Shown here: piece by piece, positions 35,501 through 46,933 of the stretch | Position numbering within the stretch: the stretch's first letter is position 1 | Layout of the letters: each line of letters starts with the position of its first letter | NCBI GenBank assembly: GCA_004335635.1 | Contig: QAXH01005222.1 | Span: 1-64,000, forward strand | DNA length: 64,000 nt | Source of the DNA: Chloromonas sp. AAM2 | Taxonomy: Eukaryota; Chlorophyta; Chlorophyceae; Chlamydomonadales; Chlamydomonadaceae | Direction: 5' to 3' | Made by a program: the position numbers and the translations under genes | Notes under the pieces: generated by a model | What the model was told of the DNA's origin: nothing | What the model saw: the letters and a program-made list of their open reading frames with translations, nothing else | The model's database searches: none

Positions 35501-37572
35501 GCCCCTGCATGCATCCCTGCCCGTCTTGACACATGCAACACATGCATCACATGCCTCACACCACCGCGCATGTGACAACACACTCACTTGACCATGAGTT
35601 TGTACACCCCTGACAGATTGCCCATCTGCACCAGTGCCTCGCGCCGCTCCCACTGCTGCTTCAGATACAGATCATACCTGAAGAGCAGCACCATTCAGCA
35701 AAGGCAGCATGCGTCTGAAAACCCACGACAAGTCCGTACTTGCAAGTCGGCCTCTGGTATGTATGCAAATCAGATCCATTTATGATGGCATCAGTAACCT
35801 GTTGCAATAACTGTCCATTCGAGGCAGTAGCCTCCATGTGCAGCACCCGGTGTCAACAGCATGCTGTACCACCCTGCCCTTTCCACTTCGAACGCCCTGT
35901 GCCCTCCTTCAACTGCTTTTGCAGCTGCAGCCGGTTGGCCTCCCATCCCATACTGTGTGAACTGTCACCATCCTATGCCTTACCGTGCCCGGATGGTTGC
36001 CCCTTTCTTGACCAGGTCGTCCACCGCCTTCTTGTTGCTCTTCTCAGTCATGGTGCGCTTGGCCTCAACCAAGGAGGCGCGGAAGTCCTGAAGCCAGGGG
36101 CAGGGTGGCACTAGGGTTAGCGGCCGGAGAGGTTTGGACTGGCAGGCTAGCGGTCCAACAATGATGTGCAACTACGCCTATGACAATGTTGCACCAGGCC
36201 GCAGGCCACGGTACTATGGGTCATTGCAGATGACGTTACAGATGCGGCCGAACGGTCACGTTTGGGCCATCATCATTTGAATGACATGTGCAGCTGGGTT
36301 GGCAAGCGTCATCAGCTCCATGCGTTGAAAACAGCACTGGCCAAATTCTAACACCAGATGGCTTGATGTCAGTTAGGCTTCAACCTTCACTTGGATTTCG
36401 CAGGCACCGCCTTCTTGGTTTGACAGCAGCACTTGCCAGCCCCAGCCGGTGTCGTGTCAGTGGAGTTTCTCCCATCAGATGCTTTGAGTTTGTGCTAGTG
36501 GGTCATTAATCATTACCTGTGGTAAGAACTTGCGGATCTGCGACGCGGCCGCCTCTGTGTTGCTCTCCTGTACCGCATTGACTGCTCTCTCAGCCTCCAT
36601 GAGCTGCTTTATCATTGCATCCAGCTCTGTGCGTGCCTGTGTCCCCAAGTCATGGCGGCTGGCCACCTGCTGTAAGTAGAAAGCTGCAAGCATTCACACC
36701 GTAAACAGAAATTAGCGCAAAATGTTTGAGGTCGGCTTCTATAAAACTGGGCAGGCCGTACTAGCGCCTCAAAGCTCCTATTGGTGCGTCAGTGTGACCA
36801 AAGTTCAAAGCTAGACGTCATCTGATTGGGGTGGCCTGGCACACATAGGTTGCAACGGCATAGTTAACGTACAACAAGCTGTGCAAACTGAATCAAAACG
36901 GGTTCTATCATTGTCATCATCTCGGCCCATAATTGTGCACGTATGGACTGAATCCAGCTGCTTTCTAGCAGGCATGTCTAGGCAGGTGCAGTACAGGGAC
37001 TCCCTGCCTGTTTCGGCAAGAGCACAGAGTCATGAGCACACCTGATTCCTCAGACAGCAATCTGACTCGCCAGAAGTTGTCATCAATCCTGCAACCAAAA
37101 GCAGGAGACTCAATGTGAGCCTTGGACACTTCATATGCAAGTTCCCAAAAAAACATGCGCAGGTATGGATGTCATACAGATTCAGCATGAGCATGGCATC
37201 CCATGGTGTTTAGAATCATGCAATGGCCTGTTGTTGGTCCCGGAAAAGATACACAGGTGTGAAGCCGAGCTCCCAACCCCCAGCTGACAGTCACAACCCA
37301 AGTGAATGTGCAGATCGGCATGAGCACAGATGAAAAGCAAGCAGACAGACATCGAATAGCAGGGGCAACGCCACAGACCTCTTGGGAGTTTCCAAGGCGA
37401 CGGTCTCCACCACTTTGCTGCCCGGCAGGTCTAAATGCTGGATTATGCTTTCCAAGTTCTGCGTGTGAGCTTCTGCCTCATTGATGGGCACGGGTTCCAG
37501 GGGATAATTGGAATAGAATTGGCGAAGAACTTCGCGCGTGATGGGCACCAACTTCTTGGAACCTTGCGACAT
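29540..37572 (-). CDS. Unknown helical protein with a long alanine-rich tail (13 exons)
   Basis: Exons, all in phase: 37572-37379, 37088-37042, 36683-36517, 36087-35984, 35677-35588, 35140-35062, 34579-34469, 33791-33672, 33235-33082, 32536-32060, 31683-30803, 30349-30205, 29832-29540, giving about 953 residues. Residues 1-355 are a charged, mostly helical region (VLRQFYSNYPLEP, RTELDAMIKQLMEAERAV, LKQQWERREALVQMGN, LLDFAKEINAKLGP, VEFYCHHLTRVVQFLG). It looks like a folded conserved domain that I do not recognise. Residues 356-514 are Pro/Ser-rich. Residues 515-855 are extremely Ala-rich with T/N-A-V/A-x-A-A repeats, as in LEA-like or amphipathic lipid-surface helices. The end has poly-Gln (CAG repeat) and a basic Cys motif (RRKGLFSCFSGEA) that could be lipidated. 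One gene or two was tested: every junction keeps phase, favouring one. Confidence 0.72.
32965..33015 (-). repeat. Echo of an exon 3' edge in the following intron
   Basis: An inexact copy of 33071-33125, the last part of the 33235-33082 exon plus its donor, displaced about 106 bp into the next intron. Matching landmarks are gtggctgcagcccctc versus gaggctgtggcccctc, and gggtcatgcac in both. Confidence 0.7.
34891..35003. repeat. 29-bp tandem repeat
   Basis: Three good copies and one degenerate copy of a unit containing aatgattgtgcaacatgtcg, in the intron between the 35140-35062 and 34579-34469 exons of the Ala-tail gene. Confidence 0.9.
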
Positions 37573-38496
37573 GGTTGCGGTGGTATCTGGGACCTATTTG
37601 ATTTGCTTCTAGTCAAAGAATTCTGATGGAAGCTGTACTAACTTGAGGTGAGTCTGAAACCTGCTGGGATGCATCGCACTAGTTTTGGCTCAACAAGATG
37701 CAGACTCCTCTATACTGCGGGCATGCGACATTACGATGGCACTTATGGCGAATGTGATGCTCCTGCCTCGTGTCAGACCGGACCCGTGCTGCTGCAAACG
37801 GCCGGGGCCGTACGTCCATGCCGGATTTCATCGGATTAGCCATCGCGCGCCAGGTCGCAGATGCTCAATCTTCAATGTGCATTGCTCTCTGGTAATGGTA
37901 AAACGACATGTACAATGTGCCATTTTCACACTGAACATTGAAAAAAAGGGCTGTGGCATGCTCACACCACAGGCATGCCTCAAACAACTCGCAGCACTCG
38001 TGCTCTGTGCGCCTCAGTTGCACAGTTGACTTAGGGCAGCAGCAGCCGCTGGAGGCGACCCTGAAGTTGCGACGTGTCCACTGTGCAACACCAGCTAAGA
38101 CTGGCTTAGTTGAATGAAGTGTGACTCATTGCCCTGGCTACAAGGCCCGTGCTGCTCAAACAGCAAGGCCTGTGAATCAAAGTCGAATGGCTCGTCAGCA
38201 GGCAGCGACGTGCAGGAAACTGTGACACGTAGGGAAAACTGTTACACTGTTTTACATTGATTACATGGTACTCCCTCGCACAGGTTTCGGGTTTCGGCCG
38301 AGTGGAGAAAGCCACACAAAATTCAGCTGGTGCATTGCGAAGCACGAAGTTGAAGTCAGCAACAGCAAGTGTACGCTTTGAACCTTGCTTGTGCAGTTGT
38401 GACTGATAGCTGCCAATTAGGCGCTGCAGTTCAGCTTGTGCCCTAGAGACCTCTTGATTCCATCAGATTGGATTTAAATGCATCAAATTGGACTGA
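37573..38496. promoter_or_regulatory. Spacer: galactokinase 3' region and Ala-tail gene promoter
   Basis: Both neighbours are transcribed leftwards. The right part should be the galactokinase 3' untranslated region and the left part the promoter of the next gene. No supported coding sequence lies between. Confidence 0.55.
38242..38265 (-). terminator. Candidate TGTAA poly(A) signals, galactokinase
   Basis: Three TGTAA motifs on the minus strand (38265-38261, 38256-38252, 38246-38242), 232-255 nt past the galactokinase stop codon. The cluster fits the green-algal signal. Confidence 0.6.
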
Positions 38497-41400
38497 TTAA
38501 ATTGTGATCTTGAGCACTGCTGCACCGCTGCAAGGCTTGCTTGCAAACAACACGTCTCCCAAGTCCTCTGCCTTGACCAGACCGCCGGACACCTTGGACG
38601 TGTAGTAGGATTCGGCAACAGCCTGCGGGCAAGAGATGCACCGCAGCCTGTAAGATGCTTGGATGTCAAGTCACAAAGCTGGACTGAAAACCGTTGGCAT
38701 CTGGCTGCATGCACTTCGCAACCAGAAATACATCATGGTTTCTGACATCTCCGCACTTGGCAACGGACTGGGGGTGCATGGGATGTCCGTGGTTTTCAAC
38801 CTGAAGACACTGCTTCTGCCCAGAGGCTCCCTGTGAATCCAGTACGTGGGTGCATCGGGATGGTCATCTAGTTGTGCAGCTCGAGCCCACCCTATACAGG
38901 TTTACCGTCCCGCACTGAACTGCTCTGAAATGCTACGCACTGAACTGCTCTGGAATGCTACGCACTGAACTGCTCTGGAATGCTACGCACTGAACTGCTA
39001 GGGGCCGGTGGGCGCTGCACAACCTGTGAAGAAAAAGCTCCTGACCTGAATACACGTGGCTGTGTACCCAGCATTCCCACCTTCAGAAAGTTGTCGACAT
39101 CTCCTTCCCTTACAAGCGACACGGTGCAACCACCCCAACCGGCTCCTGTAAGCACAGCAACAGAAAAGCTCTCAACAAACGGCTTCCAACGTACAAAACG
39201 GCGACACACGTGACTGTACGGAGTCGCTCACAGCCTTGCCTTGTACACAGAAGTTGCTCACATCCTGCGTGACATCGACAACGCAATATATCTGTGACCC
39301 ACACTTGACCCGAGGGATGGATTCTCAACAAGGCGGGGAAGATTTGCGTGGCGTGCAGCCTTCTTCCTCCTTTGTGATGAGGGGCCTCACCTGTGAGTCT
39401 GGATCCCAGCGCCCCTGCCTCTCTGGCCTGCTTGGTGAGCGTTTCTAGTTCCTCACAGCTGCACTCGTACCTGCAAAACAAACACAGCAGGTTTGCCATT
39501 GTGTTTGTTTGTTCTTGGCTCTGAGACACGCTGTTCAGTCTGCAGTCTGTTTCGAATGAGTGGGTTTCAAACCTGAAGCGACGGCAGCAGGCCAAAGGAT
39601 GAAAGTCAAGATTGTGTAGTGAAAGACCCCAGGGACCAGAGTTGCCCGTAGGGATCGTCAGTCAGCAGTTCTCGGCTCCTTTGCCGTCCTGTCTGAATCG
39701 AGTGGTTGGGACTGCCCCAGCCTTGACAAGATGCCATGGATATTTCCTGATAGTGCCAATGTGGAGAGGCCACCATGACTGACCAATACGCGGTACCGTC
39801 ACCACGAGGCATGTCAAGTGTTATACCGTGAAGTGTGCACGTGCCACATCGCTTTTCAGTCAGGCCTGTCAGGCCACACAACCATGAAAATTCATTGCTG
39901 GCGCACCTGTGCAGTTGTGCTGTCTGTTTTCCCACCCGCCCTTGCCCCCGCTGAGCAGTCCACCCTCCTGCACAACACAACCAGAACATCCTGCTATCTC
40001 CATACCACCACTCACAGCTGTGCACAGCTGGCGTGGCTTTCATCCATCAGCTGCCCCAGCTTGGCCATTTTCTCCTCATCTGTCAATTCTCCCTGTAAAG
40101 ACACCGCACAACAAGCAAACACATCCATTGTTGACAGGCTGCATCAAGACCATCAGCACACAACATATTCATTTGTAGCATAAGTCTGCCAGCTGTATTC
40201 AAACCATTCAGCAATCCTCACGTGACACGCAGCTCTGATTCCACACTCAAGCTGTGAACATGCCCTGTCATGGCGCTTTCAGTGCTGCTCTCGCCATGCA
40301 ACCACTCGTTCTGCACTGTTTTTACACCCATGCATACCCCACACATACCTTGTTGGCTTTGTGCTGCTGATATCTGATTGCTCCATCCTACGCCACACCC
40401 ATGACACCTATGAGCCCCAGACAAGCCCCACCTATGAGCCCCAGACACCCGGTCATTCATACTAACATCACAGACAGCCTTGAAGTCCTTCACACGCCAC
40501 AAGTTCACTCTGGTCCAACAATATTACACGTCAACCTTGGCTGGCGAAGTTGCATCCTGTCTACCACCAGGTGATTGCCCATGTTACATTTGGCCGGATC
40601 CAATACCATGCAAACAATTCTCGTGCGACCGGCCTCTTGCACTCACATCGCAGACAGCTTTGAAGTCCTTGACGCGCTGCGCCTCTTCAAACACGTGCAG
40701 CGCCCTCTGCCTGAGCTTGAAACCGCCATCCTCCTTGGCGCCCTCCACTGCTTTGAGGGCCGCTGCTGAGTCAGTGTACAGGCTCTCGGGCGACACACCC
40801 AGACTTGCTTCAATCTGCATCATCATGCCGCATCACCGCACTGCAAGTTCTGTTGCTCAGTATCAGCAAGGAAAGAAAACGGCAGAAATGTGGTAATTTT
40901 TGTTGCATGACACTGTAGCTCAACATGCAAAAACCTAGAGCGTTCCACCGTAGTTCTACTATATAGAGGCCCTCGGGAGGCACGCCCAAACTGCTTGAGA
41001 TGTCTGTATCATGATGCCGTGCGACCACAAGTTCCTATTGCTCCGCGGTCATTGTTTGGCAGCAGCGAAAACAATGAAAATGGTTGTATGGCAGTACATG
41101 TACAGGACACTGCAACTCAGGCAAATCTAGAGCGCTCGGGTTTTCACCACGAAACCCAGCAATTCAGCAGGTATTGCAGCATCTACAACCAACAGCAGGA
41201 GTACTGTTGTTATCTTTTTACATTCGTGTCAATGCGCGCAATGCACAGAAGGGATGTGTTTGTCCCGCAACTCAGGGACAAGTGAATTCAAAGTCAATCA
41301 ATGTGAATCATAAAGCAAACAGCCAGGATGCAGAACCTGGCAATCAGTGGCAGGAAAAGCACCATCTTCTCCAACGCCAGTTGAAATGCGTCCAGGTGTC

Positions 41401-44400
41401 ACAATGTTACCATGTACAGGTGTCCCAGCACTACATTGCAACAGCTTGACTCGATCTAATTCACTTGCCCTGGAGTTCTGGGACATATCTGCTATGCGCA
41501 TTGCGCGCATCGACGCGGATGTAACAAGACAACAACAACAGCGTTGCAACAGTTGTGCCAGCACCTGCCATGCACGTTTTTTTGGCGGTTTGTAGGCCTG
41601 CCATGCACTGCTTACCTGTTCGTGTGTGTAGATGTCTTGTGTGAGGTAGTCCTTGACTGCCTGTGCGCATGCCTTCAGCCCTGTGTTGCCCGTCTTGGCA
41701 GCCACAATAGGCTCGAGCTCCTGGAGCGTCATGATGGCTCGGCAGTCCTTCTGCACACGCGCGCCGCAAACGATTGTGCCAACCAACAAGCCAACCGGCC
41801 AAGCAAACAAGCAAACAAGCCAGAGAGCAGGCACCCATCTACTGTCCGGACCAACTTTTTCTGTTTGTCCTTGGTTGGCGGTGGTGAGCAAGGCCTTACA
41901 AGGTTTGGTGCCATCGCAACCGTCTGGTTTGCTCTAATACAGGCCTATCCTAGGATATGGCCAACAGCCTCACACAAGCTGCTGCAGCATGACTGAAGCT
42001 GCAGCCACATAACAAACCTTTTGCACCCTCATGTCCTGTTGACTGCTTGCATGGCCTGCATTGCTTCTGCCTGCCTCAAGCCTGAACTTGTTTGTCTTTG
42101 CTTGCTCAGGATAGTACAGGGTGGTACACATCCCATCTCATGTCATGTGACGGCTTGATTGCTGTGAGATTTACACGATGAAAAGCGATGAAGGCGGCTA
42201 GGAATGAACACTGATCTCGCCCTCTCATTGGAGTCACACCCAGTGCCTGTACCAGCATTGCCGCTGCGAGCTTGCACACCACATGTTGTAGCGCTTGTGT
42301 GCCTACGCGGCCTTCTTGCTCCCCTATCTATTTTGTCTGTTTATTCATTGCTTTATCACTGCCACAATGCCCATTGCCCACCTCGTCTCGCGCTCTATCT
42401 AAACAGTACAACATGATGATACTAGAAAACGCACTGCTCTCGTCCACCCAGGCCTCACCTGTGCCATCCCCAGGGGCCCGTCCCCTCAGCCTTCAGCCTG
42501 CTCCTACTAGATAATTCACTGATCAGGCCCCATCTGTGGCTCTCCCAGCTCCATACTCGCCCACCTTATTCCTTTCCGCCTTGCTCAGGGTAGGTCAAGG
42601 TGGTACACATGCCCCCCCGTGCCATTTGACGGCTTCCTCGCTGTACGTCATAAGCTTCACCTACACCCACACCACCCCCAATGGTACCCACCTCATGTGC
42701 AGTTGCGTGAGATGATTTGTTGTTACGAGATCTCCAAGGCTTAGCAGAGTCTGGCGGGTGTGCGTCATCTGCCCCATGCCTCACCTGTGGCATATCCAGT
42801 GCCTGTGCCAGCATTGCCGCTGCGAGCCTGCACTCCACCACCCTCAGGTTGTAGCGCTTGTGCGCCCCCTCGGCCTTCTTGCTCACTGTCAGGCTGTTGC
42901 CGATCACGAAGGTGGCGCCGGCCGGGAGGAACACGTCATGAGCACGCACCTGGATAACACATCAACGAACAAACACATGCAAGGCGTTCGAAATTGTAGA
43001 ACAAGGTAGAATCTAGGCTATAAGTGAGGCTCATCAATGCAAACAAGGCTAGCAGGGTAGGAATTGGGGTGTCATGCCAGTTACAGATGAAGGTGGAGTA
43101 GGTGTTCGAGTCTTGAAAGCTCGTGCATGGGTCAGGCTGAAGGGTGAAAAGCGCACCCTTCCAAGGCCATTGTGCGCCACCCCACTGCTTCAGTTCCACC
43201 TGATTTGGATATGCTGACGTAACCTGCTTGTTGTCCTTCAATTGAGGTCAGCTGCTGGTGACTTCTGGATCGCATAAACTTCACAGCCCATTGGGTTCTG
43301 ATTCATATCTACAATAAGAATGGCTTACCGGGTTGAACTCGACCATCTTTGCCACGCCCTGCATGCCCATCATGCTGATGGCCTGGTCCATGCCACCACT
43401 GTTCACACCCACGTGCCTGCATCATAGCATATGCCGTACACACACAGGTAGCAGTATGCACAAGTCAGCCGTAGCAACCCCAACCTGCGCTCCTTGCTGC
43501 ACCTTCTCGCCAATGCCTAGAGCCAATCTCATCTGTGCCATAGGCCTTGGGTTAAGACTCAGGGCTCGGGTGAGGGTTGAGGTTACCACTTTAGCCAGTC
43601 CTCAACAGGCTGTCCTGACCGCCCTGTCCTGCCACACCCACTAATCCTAAATGCCAACCAGCCCATGCATTCCGACAAGCTCTGAACCCTACCCAGTCCC
43701 CGCTCAGTTCCTTGGCCACACAGTCAGCTGGATACAAGTAACAACAGCTAAACCTGGCTCTCAATCTCAAATGTAAACTGGCAGCAATGTCACCAGCGCT
43801 TCCTTCAACCAGCGGACCAATCAAAGGAGCAACTTGCGAATGAAAAGCTGGGCCAGACCCCACCTTTCTGCCTTGGCTGCAAAGTCTGCAATCTCCTCCT
43901 GTCCCGCTGTTAAGTCATGCACGGCCAGGATGGCGAGGAAGCACGAGCACACAATGGAAGCAGAGCTCGACAAGCCCGCACCTGCAGACAGAGCACAAGG
44001 CCAACGGCAGTGAACCAGCTGCTTGATATTACAGTTTCAGCACGACACAGCTGTTTTGCAGCTGGCGGTGCTGCACACCAAACAGACATTGCAACTGGAT
44101 GCTGATGCAAGGGAAACTAGGCCTTTGACTGGATGCTGATGCAAGGGAAACTAGGCCTTTGACTGGATGCTGATGCAAGGAAAACTAGGCCTTTGACTGG
44201 ATGCTGATGCGAGGAAAACTAGGCCTTTGACTGGATGCTGATGCAAGGAAAACTAGGCCTTTGACTGGATGCTGAAGCAAGGAAAGCTAGGCCTTTGACT
44301 GGATGCTGATGCAAGGAAAACTAGGCATTTGACGTTCATCACCCCCTGCTCAGCAGGGCGATCGGGTGGCTCAACATCGTCATCATGATTGTCATCATTG

Positions 44401-46799
44401 GATCCTTTTTCCCCGGCTTTTTGCTTGCTGCCAGGAAAGCTTAACATGCACGCTGGAAAGACTCTAACATCGCAGGTGCAACCGCAGCTGCCATGGGGTA
44501 ATGATGGCAGTGCACGCCACAGCTACCATCCAAGGGTTAGAGAATGATACGGCCAAGACACGCCGGGTTCTCTGATCGTTGATGCTTGAACCAGTCAGTT
44601 GCAGTTGCTTGCTGCCAAAATCACCATGCTTCTGCCAGTCACGTGATATCCTGCAGTCGCACTATAGAATCAGCCACATAGCTAGAGACAGTTGACTTTA
44701 CATCATCGCATCACCCTGCTTGCATGCATCTCACCTAGCGGCACGTTGCCATGCACCATAACCTGCAGCCCGCACGGCACGGGCTGGCCCTTGCTCTCAA
44801 ACAGGTCAAACACGCCCTGAAGCACAAAACAAGCAAAAACACCAGCAACGTCGCATTCTGATTATGAACTTCCATTTGTGCGTGAGTTGCAGGACATATC
44901 CCTGATGCGTGCATCAACACGGATGTCAGAGGGCAACAACAACAGCTGCAACATCAGTGGCAGACTTGGACATGCGAGCAATGTAGTCAGTCAAATGTGG
45001 TCAATCCATGGTGCGGTTACACGCTAGGTGGATTTGAAGGTCAATACTCAGCATAGACAGTGTCACTCTGCCCAAGTGGTACAGCAGTAGTAGCGGCACG
45101 ACTTAACACGCATTGATATCGTACCTTATACGCACAAACGAAGTAGTTGCCCCAGGTATGTTTCCCGGTTTGCACCTCCTGCACACAAGCGTACATGCAT
45201 GCATCATTACCTTGCAAGTACGTTCGTGCATCAATTGACCTGCACCAGCCAGCTTGACCATACCACATGAGCTGTGCCATGCCTAACATCCAGCAGGTTG
45301 TACATCTGCACACACATGAGTGGCTGGCGTTGCACACCAGGCGCTGTCAGCAACTTGACGTGTAAGCCAGCTCATGACATGGTGCGACGTTGACTGACGC
45401 AACCAGGTTCCAGAACAGCGCCAATGATTGACAGATCGTCCTGACGGACTCACTGTCACAGCTCAGATCCTCACATGCCCTGACCTGTTTTGGATCAGTG
45501 GTGAAGTCATTGTCAGGGTACTGGTCCGTGCGCACGTTGGCAAGGTGGAGGGAGGTGCCACCCTTGGCAATGGCCACAATGGTGTCCTGAAAGCAATTTG
45601 AATTGAATAATCGCATGAAGAATAACACAACCACGTGCGTTAAATCAACAAGCTGCAGAACAAATCAAAACGCAGAAGGCGCCATGGTGTGAAAATGGAA
45701 ATGAAGTGGCAGAGGCGCAGAGGGGCAGAGAGCCGTTGCTTACATTTTCTTAATAGGTTTTCGCACGTGCTTCCCTGCCAGGGTTGTTGAGGTTATGTGG
45801 ATGTCGTCATGCAATGGTCTGCTGACCTGGGAAAAGCATTGGCCTGCTCGGTGGCTGTTCAAGCTGCTGCAGAAGACAGTATGCATGAACACTGAGCCCA
45901 ACCTGAGTCAAACACGAGTTCAACACGCGTGAACAATGAGTCTGACCTGAGCAAACAATGAGTCTAACCTGAGTGATTGCCATGGGTAGCACTCCATAAC
46001 CCTCGTAGTCGATATGTTCGCCTGCGTGTAAGCGCAAGTGAGCTCCTTGTTGAAACGCCTGCAACAATCGTGTTGTGAGTGCTGGGCCATGTGGGGGTTT
46101 CTCTCCGAGTTGGCTCAGTGGGTGTTCAAACACGGGCAGTCAACTGGTGCAGTTCCTGTGTAAAACGTTCATGTGAACGTTCATGACTGTAGCTCACGTT
46201 TCGTTTCTTGGCCATTGCACAAACGCCATCAGCACATGAGCCACTGACTCTGTGTGCTTCATACGACAAGTTAGATTGATGTGACAAGTTTGGCCACTGG
46301 CTGAAATGGAACTCACCGATCAGATTGACTCGGCCTGCAATTAAACAGCAGCAACAGCAGCATCAGGAGGTAGAAGCTGGCACCGTTAGTTAGGCGATGG
46401 ACATGTTGATAGACCCAACATGTTGATGGCTGTCAGATGGTATTCCATCAGGAGATGGATTGATAGCAACTTTGCAACATGCTGTGCAGTGCCGATTTTA
46501 GCATGTGCCAGCCCATTGATGATCAGTTGATGATCAATGTGCTTGTGCAGGCGCATCAGCAGGCAGATCACCTCTCACCTGGTGCTCTCGTAAAAAGAGC
46601 TGGATCCTGACCGTACTTGGCCTTGAAAGCCTTGCCCACTACTTGATAACGCTCTGAGACATCTGCGCAGTGCTGATAAGAGCAACGATCAGGCACCATG
46701 GCCTGAGGTTACCACAGATGAGCTGGCATCCGAAATGCAACACGGACCTTGAACTCCGTAGCACTTGCTGAGTTCCGCAAACACTGGGACGGGCGCCAT
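38497..46799 (-). CDS. GALK: Galactokinase
   Basis: Phosphorylates D-galactose with ATP to galactose 1-phosphate, the first step of the Leloir/salvage route in the cytosol. Sixteen minus-strand exons, all in phase: 46799-46748, 46662-46579, 46334-46317, 46021-45969, 45586-45485, 45178-45125, 44816-44735, 43981-43864, 43416-43329, 42949-42785, 41750-41616, 40814-40647, 40092-40016, 39470-39391, 39145-39081, 38622-38497, giving 488 residues (Arabidopsis about 496). Motifs are the galactokinase signature [15 protein letters not shown] (46-60), GHMP ATP-binding loop [10 protein letters not shown] (about 148-157), GGMDQ with catalytic Asp198, the C-terminal motif [14 protein letters not shown] (about 423-436) and a plant-type end [11 protein letters not shown]. 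Several introns hold partial copies of neighbouring exon edges. Confidence 0.97.
38911..38999. repeat. 25-bp tandem repeat
   Basis: Three to four copies of a unit containing actgaactgctctggaatg in the last galactokinase intron. Confidence 0.9.
40461..40496 (-). repeat. Echo of galactokinase exon 12, 3' edge
   Basis: A copy of the last ten codons of exon 12 and its donor, displaced 180 bp downstream. It encodes the same peptide [10 protein letters not shown] with four synonymous third-base changes. The donor GAT|GTGAGT is GAT|GTTAGT in the copy. Confidence 0.85.
40966..41030 (-). repeat. Echo of galactokinase exon 12, 5' edge
   Basis: A copy of the first part of exon 12 with upstream intron, about 186 bp away on the acceptor side. 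It reads [11 protein letters not shown] against [11 protein letters not shown] in the real exon. The upstream intron sequence (gccgtgcgaccacaagttc versus gccgcatcaccgcactgca) also matches. Confidence 0.75.
41170..41560. repeat. Inverted repeat in galactokinase intron 11
   Basis: Arms of roughly 100 bp (about 41170-41290 and 41455-41560) are diverged inverted copies sharing a (CAA)n-type tract, tgcgcgcat and aattcact landmarks. A third, direct copy of the right arm lies at about 44885-44955, in another intron of the same gene. Confidence 0.65.
42103..42335 (-). repeat. Decayed copy of galactokinase exon 10 3' half and flank
   Basis: Matches 42584-42895, including the end of exon 10 (agcattgccgctgcgag is identical) and the intron beyond its donor (gtggtacacat). 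The copy carries a stop codon and frame-changing deletions, so it is not an alternative exon. Confidence 0.85.
44097..44334. repeat. 34-bp tandem repeat, seven copies
   Basis: Seven near-identical copies of a unit containing ggatgctgatgcaaggaaaa and ctaggcctttgact, in the galactokinase intron between the exons at 44735 and 43981. Confidence 0.97.
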
Positions 46800-46933
46800 A
46801 TTGACTACTCTTGAGCGTCTGACGTAAAGTCTAACGCACGAATTCACAAACTTTCTCCTCACCGCTCACCAAAGTGAAGTCGTTACGTGGCAGATCAAGC
46901 GCTTTTTTGTGATATTGCACCTGACGCTCTGCC
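46800..46933. promoter_or_regulatory. Compact divergent promoter, galactokinase / small membrane protein
   Basis: Start codons of opposite-strand genes are only 134 bp apart, so a bidirectional promoter with short leaders is needed. If the second in-frame ATG (46982) of the plus-strand gene is used, the spacer is 182 bp. Confidence 0.75.

Noticed and set aside
42204..42416. Second functional copy of galactokinase exon 10
   Set aside because: The copy has a stop codon and frame-changing gaps in the aligned codons.
44097..44334. Possible CRISPR-like array
   Set aside because: Repeats are directly adjacent with no unique spacers, and the sequence is eukaryotic intron.
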